Assembly: GCA_002433335.1 (NCBI GenBank)
Contig: DJHY01000195.1
Location: 1-10,873 of the forward strand
DNA: 10,873 nt
Direction: 5' to 3'
From: Rhodospirillaceae bacterium UBA6608
GTDB lineage: Bacteria > Pseudomonadota > Alphaproteobacteria > Rhodospirillales_A > Casp-alpha2
In this document: positions 1-6,903 of the stretch, one piece after another
Numbering within the stretch: the stretch's first letter is position 1
Layout: every line of letters starts with the position of its first letter
Notes under the pieces: generated by a model
Seen by the model: the letters and a program-made list of their open reading frames with translations, nothing else
Database searches by the model: none
What the model was told of the DNA's origin: nothing
Translations under genes and position numbers: made by a program

Positions 1-1
1 C

Positions 2-607
2 AGCCCCGCCGTGGATCAGGGCGTGGTGGTCGTTCCCTATTCTTCCGGTGAATTGGTCGCGTTGCGCACGGAAAACGGCCGCCTGCTGTGGTCGGACTCC
101 CTGGCCTCGCTGAAGCGCTCGGACATCGTGTCCGCCCTGTCGCATATCCGTGGCCGCCCGGTGATCGACCGTGGCCGTGTTATCGCCATCAGCCATTCCG
201 GCATCATGGCCGCCTACGACCTGCGGACCGGACGTCGCATTTGGGAGCGGGATATCGGCGGCATCGAAAGCCCTTGGGTGGCCGGTGACTATATCTTCGT
301 GCTGACCAACGACTCGGAAGTCGCCGCGGTCAACCGCGATACCGGCGGCGTCTATTGGGTCCGCCCCCTGCCCCAATTCGAGAACCCGGAAAAACAGAAA
401 GACCCGATCATCTGGACCGGGCCGATCCTGGCCTCGGACCGTTTGATCGTGGCCGGATCGCACGGCTCCGCCTGGGCCCTGTCGCCCTATAGCGGCGCCT
501 TCATCGGCGAAGTCGAAATGCCCGACGGCATTTCCGTGCCGCCGATCGTGGCCGACGGTCGCGTGATCTTCCTGACTGACGAAGCCGAATTGATCGCGTA
601 TCAGTAA
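2..607 (+). CDS. bamB: BamB, outer-membrane beta-barrel assembly lipoprotein (C-terminal part, 5' truncated)
   Basis: This is the C-terminal ~200 residues of a PQQ-type beta-propeller protein; the frame is already open at base 2, so the start and any lipoprotein signal lie outside the window. Repeated propeller-blade signatures are visible, of the form 'G.V.A...G...W': [17 protein letters not shown], then [19 protein letters not shown], then [18 protein letters not shown], then [19 protein letters not shown]. In the family, BamB is a periplasmic lipoprotein of the BAM complex that binds BamA and helps insert outer-membrane beta-barrels. The call rests on the blade pattern plus synteny: der follows 44 bp downstream, an arrangement common in proteobacteria. 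A PQQ-dependent dehydrogenase is the main alternative, but these short blades without dehydrogenase motifs and the der neighbour favour BamB. Confidence 0.88.
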   Translation, partial: SPAVDQGVVVVPYSSGELVALRTENGRLLWSDSLASLKRSDIVSALSHIRGRPVIDRGRVIAISHSGIMAAYDLRTGRRIWERDIGGIESPWVAGDYIFVLTNDSEVAAVNRDTGGVYWVRPLPQFENPEKQKDPIIWTGPILASDRLIVAGSHGSAWALSPYSGAFIGEVEMPDGISVPPIVADGRVIFLTDEAELIAYQ

Positions 608-623
608 CCTTTGGAAAATCGGA

Positions 624-644
624 ACCGGGTCTTAAGAGCCCGGT
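624..644 (+). promoter_or_regulatory. Hairpin in the bamB-der gap, just upstream of the der start
   Basis: Arms ACCGGG (624-629) and CCCGGT (639-644) are perfect inverted repeats, and a T-G wobble inside gives a 7-bp stem with a loop of about 7 nt. There is no T-run after it, so it does not look like an intrinsic terminator. It sits 7 nt before the der ATG, where a Shine-Dalgarno sequence would normally be. The only purine-rich candidate, AAGAG (634-638), falls in the loop and inner stem. A role in der translation or in differential expression within the transcript is inference. Confidence 0.4.
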
Positions 645-651
645 CGCATTC

Positions 652-2037
652 ATGCCTTTCACGATTGCTATTATCGGCCGCCCCAACGTCGGCAAGTCGA
701 CCCTGTTCAACCGACTGGTCGGCAAGCGGCTGGCCATTGTCGACGACACGCCGGGCGTAACCCGCGACCGCCGCGAAGGCGAAGGCAAGCTGGCCGGAAT
801 GAAGTTCCGCATCATCGATACGGCCGGCTTGGAAGACGTCACCGACAACAGCCTGGAAGCCCGCATGCGCGCACAGACCGAGCGCGCCCTGGACGAGGCC
901 GACGTCGCCCTGATGGTGATCGACGCCCGGGTCGGCGTGACGCCGATGGACCAACACTTCGTCGATTGGATGCGCAGCCACCGCACCCCGGCGATTTTGG
1001 TCGCCAATAAATGCGAGGGACGCGGCGGCGAAGCCGGTTTGCTGGAAGCCTATTCCCTGGGCATGGGGGATCCGGTGTCCCTGTCCGCCGAACACGGCCT
1101 GGGCTTGTCGGAACTCTACGACCGCCTGGAACCCTATGCCGAGTTGGCCGCCGCCGAGGGGGCATCCGTCTACGAACAAGACGACGCCGACTTGGAAGAT
1201 GGCGACGGCCCGGCGGAGCCCAAGGCCTTGCAACTGGCCATTGTCGGGCGCCCAAACGTCGGTAAATCAACGATGATCAACCGCCTGTTGGGCGAAGACC
1301 GCATGCTGACCGGCCCGGAAGCCGGGATCACCCGCGATGCGATCTCGGTGATGTGGCGGCACGGTGGGCGCGACTATCGCCTGATCGACACCGCCGGCCT
1401 GCGGCGCCGGGCGCGCGTCACCGACAAACTGGAATACCTGAGCACCCGCGACACCCAGCGCGCCGTGCGCTTTGCCCATGTCGTCGTGCTGGTGCTGGAT
1501 GCCGACGCGGTCCTGGAAAAACAGGACCTGACCATCGCGCGCCAAGTGATCGAAGAAGGCCGCGCCCTGATGATCGCGGTCAACAAATGGGATGCCGCCG
1601 CCGACCGGCGCGAGACCATCCAACGCCTCAGCGATCGCCTACAGACCAGCCTACCGCAAGTCCGCGGCATTCCGGTCATCACTTGCTCGGCTTTGACCGG
1701 GCAAGGGATGGACAAACTGTTGCCCGCCGTGACCAAAGCGTATGACACCTGGAATTCGCGGATCGGCACCGGTGACCTGAACCGCTGGCTGATGGCCATG
1801 CAGGAAGCCCACCCCCCGCCAATGGGCAAAGGCGGCAAACGCATCCGCCTGCGCTACGCGACCCAGGCTAAGACCCGCCCCCCGACCTTCATCGTGTTCT
1901 GTTCGCGCGCAGCCGAATTGCCCGACAGCTACACCCGCTATCTGGTCAACGGCCTGCGAGATTCCTTCGGCCTGGACGGCGTGCCGATCCGCCTGATCTT
2001 CCGCAAGGGTGACAACCCGTACGCGGACAAAGGCTGA
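652..2037 (+). CDS. der: Der (EngA) tandem-domain GTPase, ribosome assembly
   Basis: A complete 461-residue Der protein, of usual alphaproteobacterial length. Two GTPase domains are visible in tandem. G domain 1 has the P-loop GRPNVGKST (9-17), DTAGL (56-60), NKCE (119-122) and a G5-like SAEHG (145-149). An acidic linker (about 172-190, rich in D and E) leads to G domain 2, with GRPNVGKST (199-207), DTAGL (246-250), NKWD (311-314) and SAL (346-348). The C-terminal ~100 residues form the KH-like domain typical of the family. Der binds the 50S subunit and is needed for its late assembly; it is normally essential. It lies 44 bp after bamB and is probably cotranscribed with it. The ATG at 652 is chosen because [12 protein letters not shown] is the standard N-terminus, although no strong Shine-Dalgarno is seen. 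Confidence 0.98.
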   Translation: MPFTIAIIGRPNVGKSTLFNRLVGKRLAIVDDTPGVTRDRREGEGKLAGMKFRIIDTAGLEDVTDNSLEARMRAQTERALDEADVALMVIDARVGVTPMDQHFVDWMRSHRTPAILVANKCEGRGGEAGLLEAYSLGMGDPVSLSAEHGLGLSELYDRLEPYAELAAAEGASVYEQDDADLEDGDGPAEPKALQLAIVGRPNVGKSTMINRLLGEDRMLTGPEAGITRDAISVMWRHGGRDYRLIDTAGLRRRARVTDKLEYLSTRDTQRAVRFAHVVVLVLDADAVLEKQDLTIARQVIEEGRALMIAVNKWDAAADRRETIQRLSDRLQTSLPQVRGIPVITCSALTGQGMDKLLPAVTKAYDTWNSRIGTGDLNRWLMAMQEAHPPPMGKGGKRIRLRYATQAKTRPPTFIVFCSRAAELPDSYTRYLVNGLRDSFGLDGVPIRLIFRKGDNPYADKG

Positions 2038-2049
2038 CCCCTTCCCAAT

Positions 2050-2079
2050 AAAAAACGCCCGGGCTGGACTGCCCGGGCG
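2050..2079 (-). terminator. Intrinsic terminator of the minus-strand ferritin-like gene, shared convergent spacer with der
   Basis: A perfect 9-bp GC stem, CGCCCGGGC (2056-2064) and GCCCGGGCG (2071-2079), with a 6-nt loop. On the minus strand it is followed at once by six T (plus-strand A-run 2050-2055), giving a textbook terminator 22 bp past the TAA of the ferritin-like gene. In the plus direction the stem is followed by a GC/A-rich stretch with no T-run, so it would be at best a weak terminator for der. It lies 12 bp past the der stop. Confidence 0.88.
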
Positions 2080-2101
2080 CTGAAAACGAACGCGAACGAC
2101 C

Positions 2102-2410
2102 TTAGTGGTCGTGATCGTGGCCGTGGTGCCCCACGATCGGGCCATCCTTGAACAGGTTTTCGCGCAGTTCCTTGTCCAACTGCGGCATCTTGCGACGCAG
2201 CCATTCCAGAACCATGGCGGCGTGTTCGATTTCCTCGTCGCGGTTATGGGCCAGGATGGCCTTCAGGTCGGGATCGGTGGCCGCATCGACCCGCTGCTGA
2301 TACCAATCGACGGCCTCGAATTCTTCCATCAGAGAAACGATCGCCCGGTGCAGATCCAGGGTTTCTTCCGACAGTTTTTCAAGAGGCTCGTGAAATCCTT
2401 CGCTCGACAT
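2102..2410 (-). CDS. EncFtn-family ferritin-like ferroxidase with His-rich C-terminal tail
   Basis: A 102-residue, mostly helical acidic protein closely resembling, from memory, the encapsulated ferritin (EncFtn) of Rhodospirillum rubrum. Shared blocks include HRAIVS, EAVDWY, QRVDA and ILAHNRDEE followed by EHAAM and LEWLRR. By that alignment the ferroxidase ligands are Glu30, Glu60 and His63 (R. rubrum E32, E62, H65), with Glu29, Glu32, Trp36 and Tyr37 matching entry-site and neighbouring residues. EncFtn chains form an annular decamer that oxidises Fe(II) at subunit interfaces; they usually work inside an encapsulin shell that stores the iron. Here the C-terminus is short and ends in HHGHDHDH, with no hydrophobic cargo-loading peptide of the type I know (TVGSLRR-like). 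No shell gene is within the window. The start at 2410 is preferred over an in-frame ATG at 2443 because AGGAG lies 5 nt before it. The gene ends in its own terminator. Confidence 0.9.
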   Translation of the reverse strand: MSSEGFHEPLEKLSEETLDLHRAIVSLMEEFEAVDWYQQRVDAATDPDLKAILAHNRDEEIEHAAMVLEWLRRKMPQLDKELRENLFKDGPIVGHHGHDHDH

Positions 2411-2415
2411 GGGAA

Positions 2416-2420
2416 CTCCT
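2416..2420 (-). promoter_or_regulatory. Shine-Dalgarno site deciding the start of the ferritin-like gene
   Basis: On the minus strand AGGAG lies 5 nt before the ATG at 2410. The ATG at 2443, 11 codons upstream in the same frame, is instead preceded by an AT/pyrimidine stretch (CAGAAAATACCCGTGCC), and the extra residues it would add do not resemble the family N-terminus. This places translation start at 2410. Confidence 0.8.
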
Positions 2421-2462
2421 AAGTCCATTTGGTTGGGGGGCACGGGTATTTTCTGTGGGCAC

Positions 2463-2490
2463 AGGATAAAGAAAAGGCGTGATGGATCAA
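2463..2490 (-). promoter_or_regulatory. Candidate sigma-70-type promoter for the ferritin-like gene
   Basis: Reading leftward, TTGATC (2485-2490; 4 of 6 to TTGACA) and TATCCT (2463-2468; 4 of 6 to TATAAT) are separated by 16 bp. The -10 lies about 52 bp before the start codon. No recognisable Fur or Irr box was identified by eye nearby. The match is modest and the assignment tentative. Confidence 0.35.
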
Positions 2491-2613
2491 CGACGAGCGT
2501 TCGAATATTTCACACCGCATTCAGCGGAAATTCCGATCATACAGGCCGACCGGATTACAACCGACCATATACTTTCGTCTATCGATAATCCCGCAATCAT
2601 TCATCCATATACC

Positions 2614-2635
2614 TACATCAGATGTTTCTGATGTA
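2614..2635 (+). repeat. Perfect 9-bp inverted repeat upstream of the chemoreceptor gene (possible operator)
   Basis: Arms TACATCAGA (2614-2622) and TCTGATGTA (2627-2635) flank a TGTT spacer. The 22-bp dyad lies about 100 bp before the chemoreceptor start and just downstream of the -10-like hexamers, a usual place for a repressor operator. It is followed by CATTTTCTTT, so it could also act as a weak hairpin terminator of a leader transcript. No upstream plus-strand gene needs terminating here, which favours the operator or leader reading. Confidence 0.5.
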
Positions 2636-2724
2636 CATTTTCTTTGGGGTTGGAGGCAACGTCGTCACAACTTCGACGTGAAAATGCAGTCTTCAAAGCG
2701 GATCGTTCGCATTCGCTGAAGGAC

Positions 2725-2730
2725 AGGGAG
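2725..2730 (+). promoter_or_regulatory. Shine-Dalgarno site deciding the start of the chemoreceptor gene
   Basis: AGGGAG ends 6 nt before the ATG at 2737. That ATG gives [13 protein letters not shown] followed directly by the first membrane segment, a usual receptor N-terminus. The same frame is open upstream to a TTG at 2644, but the extra 31 residues are polar and there is no ribosome-binding site there. Confidence 0.8.
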
Positions 2731-2736
2731 AGATCA

Positions 2737-4791
2737 ATGTTTGCCTTCCTTGCACGCGCCCCCATCGGCAGAAAAATGGTTTATTTGTTGATCCTGCCGA
2801 TCGCCGGGCTTCTGACATTCGGCGCCATGACGGTCTATCGCAACGCCAACTTGGCGGATCAGATGGCCAAGGTCTCGACGCTGGCCGAGTTGGCCCCAAG
2901 CTTAAGCGCGGTGGTCCATGAAATGCAGAAAGAGCGCGGCAGGTCCGCCGGCTTCATCGGCAGCGGCGGCAAAAAGTTCGCCAAAGAGCTTCCGGAACAA
3001 CGGCAATTGACGGACCAACACCGAACCGCATTGAAAGCGACCTTGGCCGCCTTCCCTATCGCCGACTACAGCCCGACCTTTGCCACGATGCTGAAGACGG
3101 CGACCGATAACCTTTCCCTGTTGGAAGAACGCCGCCAGGCGATCTCGGACTTGAAGATGCCCGTCGGCGACATGGCGAAATATTACACCGGCACGATTGC
3201 CAGCCTGCTTTCCATCATCGAGCGCATGGCCCTTTTGAGCAGCGACGCCGCCGTCACCCGAACCATCGTCACCTACACGGCGTTCCTGGAGGCGAAAGAA
3301 CGCGCCGGGATCGAGCGCGCCATGGGGGCCGCCGGTTTTGGATCGGGCGGTTTCCGACCCGCGATCTACACGCGATTCATCAAACTGATCGCCATGCAGG
3401 AAACCTTCCTGAAGGTTTTCACGACCTATGCCACCGATGAGCAAAAGAAATTCCTGGCCGATACGGTTCAAGGCCCGGCCGTGGATGGCGTGGAGAAAAT
3501 GCGCACGATCGCCATCGACAGTCCGCTCAGCGGGCTGCAAGGCGTTGATGCGGGGATGTGGTTCACGACCATCACCGACAAGATCAATCTGATGAAGACC
3601 GTCGAGGATCACATTGCGAACGATCTGGTCGTGCAGGCGAGGATGATCGAAAAACAGGCCCTGACATACTTCTGGCAAGTCCTGGTGGGGTCTATCGTGC
3701 TGGTCGCCGCAACGGTTCTTTTGGTCGTCGCGGTGGTTCGCGATATCACCCGCCCGGTCAAGGCCATGCAACGGGTTATGGACGACCTGGCGGGCGGGAA
3801 CCTCGATATCGACGTGCCCGCGGCCGATCGGGCGGACGAGGTCGGAACCATGGCCAAATCCGTGCAGGTGTTCCGCGAGAAAATGATCGAAAACCGTGCC
3901 GCCGAAGAACGGGAACGCGCCGAGCAGACCAAACGCCTTCAGCGGCAGGAAACCGTCGACCGCCTGACCGGACGCTTCGATCAGGAAATCGACAACGTCT
4001 TGTCCGTGGTCAGTTCCGCCGTCGATCAACTGCGCGTCACGTCCGACCAATTGAACAGCACCGCCGGAACCGCCAGCGCACGTGCGACAACCGTCGCTTC
4101 AGCCTCTCAGGAAGCCATGGCGAATGTTCAGACTGTCGCGGCTTCCGCCGAAGAACTGACGGCGTCGATCGACGAAATCAGCCGGCAGATCGCGCAGTCG
4201 ACCAAGATTTCGTCGGAAGCGGTGGAACAGGCAAGCGGAGCCCGCGACGAAATCCAGGGCCTGGCCACGGCATCGCATCGTATCGGCGAAGTCATCTTGA
4301 TGATCACCGACATCGCCGAGCAGACGAACCTGTTGGCCCTTAACGCGACCATCGAAGCCGCCCGTGCGGGCGAAGCCGGCAAAGGCTTTGCCGTCGTCGC
4401 CGCCGAGGTCAAGAACCTGGCCAATCAGACGGCCAAGGCGACCGAGGAAATCAGCCAGCAAATCAACGAGGTTCAATCGGCGACGGAATCCGCCGTCGGC
4501 TCGATCGGCGGCATTTCGGACACCATCAGTCAAATCTTCGAGATCATTTCCGCCGTCGCCGCCGCGGTCGAGGAACAGGCCGCCGCAACCAGCGAGATCT
4601 CGCGCAGCGTTCAGGAAGCAGCACAAGGCACCAGCGAAGTTTCCGAAAACATCGAAGGCGTCAGCACGGCCGCCAACGACACAGGCGCCGCCGCAGGAGA
4701 CCTGCAAGGGGCTTCGGGCGAACTATCCCGTCAGGCGGAAGTGCTGAAGGAATGCGTACGGACGTTCCTAGACGGCGTCAAAGCCGCCTGA
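2737..4791 (+). CDS. Methyl-accepting chemotaxis protein with nitrate/nitrite-sensing (NIT) periplasmic domain
   Basis: A 684-residue transmembrane chemoreceptor. Domains in order: TM1 about 15-34; an all-helical periplasmic NIT-type sensor about 50-300, with the hallmark [12 protein letters not shown] (62-73), a second conserved stretch [17 protein letters not shown] (185-201) and QR..TD at 89-93; TM2 about 312-334; HAMP about 336-389 (ITRPVKAM, then [14 protein letters not shown]); and a long coiled-coil signalling domain. The hairpin tip [19 protein letters not shown] lies at about 528-546 and is followed by [17 protein letters not shown], which contacts CheA and CheW. NIT domains are associated with nitrate/nitrite sensing, but the ligand here is not proven by sequence. 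The C-terminus ([10 protein letters not shown]) lacks an NWETF-type CheR/CheB-binding pentapeptide. No che or nitrate genes are adjacent, so it is a stand-alone receptor. Confidence 0.95.
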   Translation: MFAFLARAPIGRKMVYLLILPIAGLLTFGAMTVYRNANLADQMAKVSTLAELAPSLSAVVHEMQKERGRSAGFIGSGGKKFAKELPEQRQLTDQHRTALKATLAAFPIADYSPTFATMLKTATDNLSLLEERRQAISDLKMPVGDMAKYYTGTIASLLSIIERMALLSSDAAVTRTIVTYTAFLEAKERAGIERAMGAAGFGSGGFRPAIYTRFIKLIAMQETFLKVFTTYATDEQKKFLADTVQGPAVDGVEKMRTIAIDSPLSGLQGVDAGMWFTTITDKINLMKTVEDHIANDLVVQARMIEKQALTYFWQVLVGSIVLVAATVLLVVAVVRDITRPVKAMQRVMDDLAGGNLDIDVPAADRADEVGTMAKSVQVFREKMIENRAAEERERAEQTKRLQRQETVDRLTGRFDQEIDNVLSVVSSAVDQLRVTSDQLNSTAGTASARATTVASASQEAMANVQTVAASAEELTASIDEISRQIAQSTKISSEAVEQASGARDEIQGLATASHRIGEVILMITDIAEQTNLLALNATIEAARAGEAGKGFAVVAAEVKNLANQTAKATEEISQQINEVQSATESAVGSIGGISDTISQIFEIISAVAAAVEEQAAATSEISRSVQEAAQGTSEVSENIEGVSTAANDTGAAAGDLQGASGELSRQAEVLKECVRTFLDGVKAA

Positions 4792-4797
4792 CGATTA

Positions 4798-4833
4798 CCG
4801 CCGTTTGTAACGATCCCTCTTTACAAGCGGCGG
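4798..4833 (+). repeat. 13-bp stem-loop between the chemoreceptor and P-loop genes
   Basis: Left arm CCGCCGTTTGTAA (4798-4810) pairs with right arm TTACAAGCGGCGG (4821-4833) through 12 Watson-Crick pairs and one G-T wobble, with a 10-nt loop. It starts 6 bp after the chemoreceptor stop and ends 15 bp before the next ATG. There is no T-run on the plus strand and no A-run before it for the minus strand, so it is not a standard intrinsic terminator. It may be a Rho-independent terminator lacking the U tract, a 3'-end stabilising hairpin, or an element controlling translation of the next gene, which has no clear Shine-Dalgarno. Confidence 0.7.
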
Positions 4834-4848
4834 CGTCCGGGCCAAACC

Positions 4849-5826
4849 ATGGGCATGAGCGCGGACGCATATCTTTCGGACTTCGAGTCCTTTCGTCACC
4901 TCCCCCATGCCGTCACTTTGCTGGGCATGTCCGGGGTGGGCAAAACGATGTTGTCGACGCAGTTGCGCCGTCAGGCGGACTGGTTCCATTACTCGGCCGA
5001 TTACCGCATCGGAACCCGATATCTGGTCGAACACATCCTGGACAATATCAAGTACAAGATCATGCGGATGGAAGACCCGTTCGTCGCCAACTTGCTGCGT
5101 TCGGATTCCATTTACATCAGCCATAACATCAGCGTCGACAACCTGGATCCGGTATCGACCTTCCTTGGCATGTTCGGCGATCCGGCCGAAGGCGGATTGA
5201 ATAAGACGATCTTCCTGGAGCGCCAGAACCTGTACAAATGGGGCGAGCAGGAATCCATGAAGGATACCAGCCACTTCATCGCCAAGGCCTGGGAAATCTA
5301 TCGCTGTAAGGATTTCATCAACGACGCCTCGGGCAGCCTGTGCGAGGTCGTGGACTTGACCGATCCGAACGATCCGGTGATCGCGGCCCTGCGCGCGGAC
5401 ACCTTGATCCTGTATATCCGCGCCGGGAAGGCCGATGAAGAAGCCTTGATGGAGCGGGCCGAAACCGATCCGAAACCCCTGTTCTACTATCCGTCGTTCA
5501 TCGATCAGCATCTGGCGGACCAGCCGGACGATGGGCAAGGCGTGGGCCCGAAGGATTTCGCCCGCAAGCTGTTTCCCCAGCTACTGCAAAGCCGCAAGCC
5601 CCGCTATGCCGAGATGGCCGACAAATTCGGCTTCACCATCGATGTCGCGGACCTGTTTGCGGACCCGCCCGCGGGGCAGGTCGTGCCCGAGGTCGACAAG
5701 ATTCTGCTGCGCATTTTCGAGACGATCCACGCCCAATCGGTGGATAATCCGGTTGCCGCAGCCAATGCGAAACACTATGTGAACGCATGCCTTGCCCGCG
5801 CCGAGCGCCGGGCCTTGGCTTTCTAA
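4849..5826 (+). CDS. Conserved P-loop ATPase/kinase-like protein of unknown function
   Basis: A 325-residue soluble protein with an N-terminal Walker A motif, GMSGVGKT (26-33), directly after a short strand (AVTLL), as in small P-loop kinases. Other notable blocks are FHYSADYRIGTRYL (46-59), LRSDSIYISHNISVDNLDPVSTFLG (83-107), a cysteine-containing CKDFINDASGSLCEVVD (153-169) and a hydrophobic strand DTLILYIRA (184-192) that may carry Walker B-like or lid functions. No signal peptide or membrane segment is seen. I recall similar proteins, annotated only as 'ATPase', in many alpha- and gammaproteobacteria; I know of no established function. The start may be Met1 (4849) or Met3 (4855); neither has a strong ribosome-binding site. 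It follows the chemoreceptor by 57 bp across a hairpin and precedes metA by 77 bp. A stem-loop with a T-tract after its stop suggests its own transcript end. Confidence 0.85.
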   Translation: MGMSADAYLSDFESFRHLPHAVTLLGMSGVGKTMLSTQLRRQADWFHYSADYRIGTRYLVEHILDNIKYKIMRMEDPFVANLLRSDSIYISHNISVDNLDPVSTFLGMFGDPAEGGLNKTIFLERQNLYKWGEQESMKDTSHFIAKAWEIYRCKDFINDASGSLCEVVDLTDPNDPVIAALRADTLILYIRAGKADEEALMERAETDPKPLFYYPSFIDQHLADQPDDGQGVGPKDFARKLFPQLLQSRKPRYAEMADKFGFTIDVADLFADPPAGQVVPEVDKILLRIFETIHAQSVDNPVAAANAKHYVNACLARAERRALAF

Positions 5827-5837
5827 CCCGCCACCAA

Positions 5838-5872
5838 GCCATGCGTTCCCGCATGGCGACGTTACTTTTTTT
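5838..5872 (+). terminator. Stem-loop with downstream T-tract after the P-loop gene (probable terminator or metA leader element)
   Basis: GCCATGCG (5838-5845), loop TTCC, CGCATGGC (5850-5857): a perfect 8-bp stem with a stable tetraloop, 11 bp past the stop of the P-loop gene. Seven T follow at 5866-5872, but 8 nt after the stem, farther than in a textbook terminator. It also lies in the 77-bp leader of metA, so attenuation of metA cannot be excluded. The leader shows no recognisable SAM-II-type riboswitch sequence. Confidence 0.6.
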
Positions 5873-5903
5873 GACCTGAAGCAACCGCCTGGAGCGGCTC
5901 AAT

Positions 5904-6824
5904 ATGCCTATTAAGATTCCGTCCGACCTTCCTGCGCGCAGTATTCTCGAAAAGGAAGGGGTGCCGATCATCGGCAACGACCAGGCGATGTGTCAGGACA
6001 TCCGCCCGCTTCGCATTGCGGTTTTGAACCTGATGCCGCTGAAGCAAAAGACGGAAACGCAATTGGCCCGGGTTCTTGGCGCGACACCGCTGCAGGTCGA
6101 AATGACCCTGCTGGCGCTGACGACGCACAAGCCGAAGACCGTCGATGAACAGCATATGATCGACTTCTACCACCCGTGGACCCAGGTCACGGATCAGAAG
6201 TTCGACGGCCTGATCGTGACCGGCGCGCCGGTCGAACAATTGCCGTTCGAGGACGTCATCTATTGGGACGAACTGCGCCAGATCTTCGATTGGACGCGCT
6301 CGAACGTGCACGGCCTGTTCAACTTGTGCTGGGGCGCGCAGGCGGCGCTGCACCATTTCTACGGCATTCCCAAATACCAGTTGCCGCACAAGGCCTTCGG
6401 CGTGTTCGAGCATCGCGTGCTCAATACCGCCTCGATCCTGTGCCGCGGCTTGAACGACAGCCTGTACATCCCCGTGTCCCGCCATACGGAGAACCACGCC
6501 GAGGACATGAAGCCGTTCCCTCAGTTGGAAATCCTGATGGATAGCTCCGAAACGGGTATCGCCCTGGTCCACGACCACAAGCTCAACCACGTCCACATGT
6601 TCAACCATCTGGAATACGATTCAGATACCCTGGACGCGGAATTCCGGCGTGACGAGGAAAAGGGCGACGACATTCAGATTCCGGCCAATTACTACCCTGG
6701 CGACGATCCGGCCAATACGCCGGTGAACCGCTGGCGCGCCTATGCTCATATCCTGTTCGGCAATTGGATCAACCTGATCTATCAAACCACGCCGTTCGAT
6801 ATGAATCACATCGGCAACGATTGA
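5904..6824 (+). CDS. metA: MetA-type homoserine O-acyltransferase, predicted to use acetyl-CoA
   Basis: A complete 306-residue MetA protein, aligning with E. coli MetA almost without gaps. It acylates the hydroxyl of L-homoserine, the first committed step of methionine synthesis, in the cytoplasm. The catalytic cysteine is Cys142 in NLCWGAQAAL; the His and Glu of the triad are His235 and Glu237 in FNHLEYD. The family motif LNLMPLKQKTETQ (41-53), with Lys47, and Arg249 are present. Residue 111, in VTGAPVEQLPFEDV, is Glu. In work on Bacillus cereus and E. coli MetA, Glu at this position goes with acetyl-CoA and Gly with succinyl-CoA, so the product is predicted to be O-acetylhomoserine (used with sulfide by MetY-type enzymes) despite the frequent 'succinyltransferase' label. 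GGAG lies 9 nt before the ATG. No metY or metX is in the window. Confidence 0.97.
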   Translation: MPIKIPSDLPARSILEKEGVPIIGNDQAMCQDIRPLRIAVLNLMPLKQKTETQLARVLGATPLQVEMTLLALTTHKPKTVDEQHMIDFYHPWTQVTDQKFDGLIVTGAPVEQLPFEDVIYWDELRQIFDWTRSNVHGLFNLCWGAQAALHHFYGIPKYQLPHKAFGVFEHRVLNTASILCRGLNDSLYIPVSRHTENHAEDMKPFPQLEILMDSSETGIALVHDHKLNHVHMFNHLEYDSDTLDAEFRRDEEKGDDIQIPANYYPGDDPANTPVNRWRAYAHILFGNWINLIYQTTPFDMNHIGND

Positions 6825-6828
6825 CGGA

Positions 6829-6859
6829 TTGACCGCCCCCCCTGTCCCCACGTTATCCT
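6829..6859 (+). promoter_or_regulatory. Weak candidate promoter for the MmgE/PrpD-family gene
   Basis: In the 79-bp gap after metA, TTGACC (6829-6834; 5 of 6 to TTGACA) precedes TATCCT (6854-6859; 4 of 6) by 19 bp, longer than the ideal 17. The same -10 hexamer is the candidate for the ferritin-like gene. No terminator is visible between metA and the next gene, so read-through from metA is equally possible. Confidence 0.25.
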
Positions 6860-6903
6860 AATGCACGGGCCGCAAGAGCCCATAACGATAGGGACAACCA
6901 TCC

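Larger units (their letters stand above)
2411..2736. other. Divergent, AT-richer intergenic region between the ferritin-like gene and the chemoreceptor gene
   Basis: 326 bases without a credible gene. The stretch at about 2500-2645 is clearly more AT-rich than the flanking coding DNA, as expected for a region holding divergent promoters. For the rightward chemoreceptor gene, -10-like hexamers TATACT (2568-2573) and GATAAT (2584-2589) are present, but neither has a good -35 element at 16-18 bp. The second overlaps a sequence partly like the flagellar sigma-28 -10 (CGATAA) without a TAAA -35. A perfect inverted repeat sits at 2614-2635. The open frame reaching back to a TTG at 2644 has no ribosome-binding site and is not family-like. 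Confidence 0.6.

Noticed and set aside
2411..2443. N-terminal extension of the ferritin-like protein from an upstream ATG
   Set aside because: The ATG at 2410 has AGGAG at ideal spacing, and the extra 11 residues do not resemble the family.
2644..2736. N-terminal extension of the chemoreceptor from a TTG start
   Set aside because: It has no Shine-Dalgarno, overlaps the leader after the inverted repeat, and would put a polar 31-residue stretch before the first membrane segment.
2902..4050. Minus-strand open frame (382 codons) across the chemoreceptor
   Set aside because: Antisense shadow; the plus strand encodes a complete NIT-HAMP-MCP receptor with a good ribosome-binding site.
5827..5903. 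SAM-II riboswitch before metA
   Set aside because: The spacer lacks the characteristic core sequence as far as I can read it, and is occupied by a simple stem-loop and T-tract.
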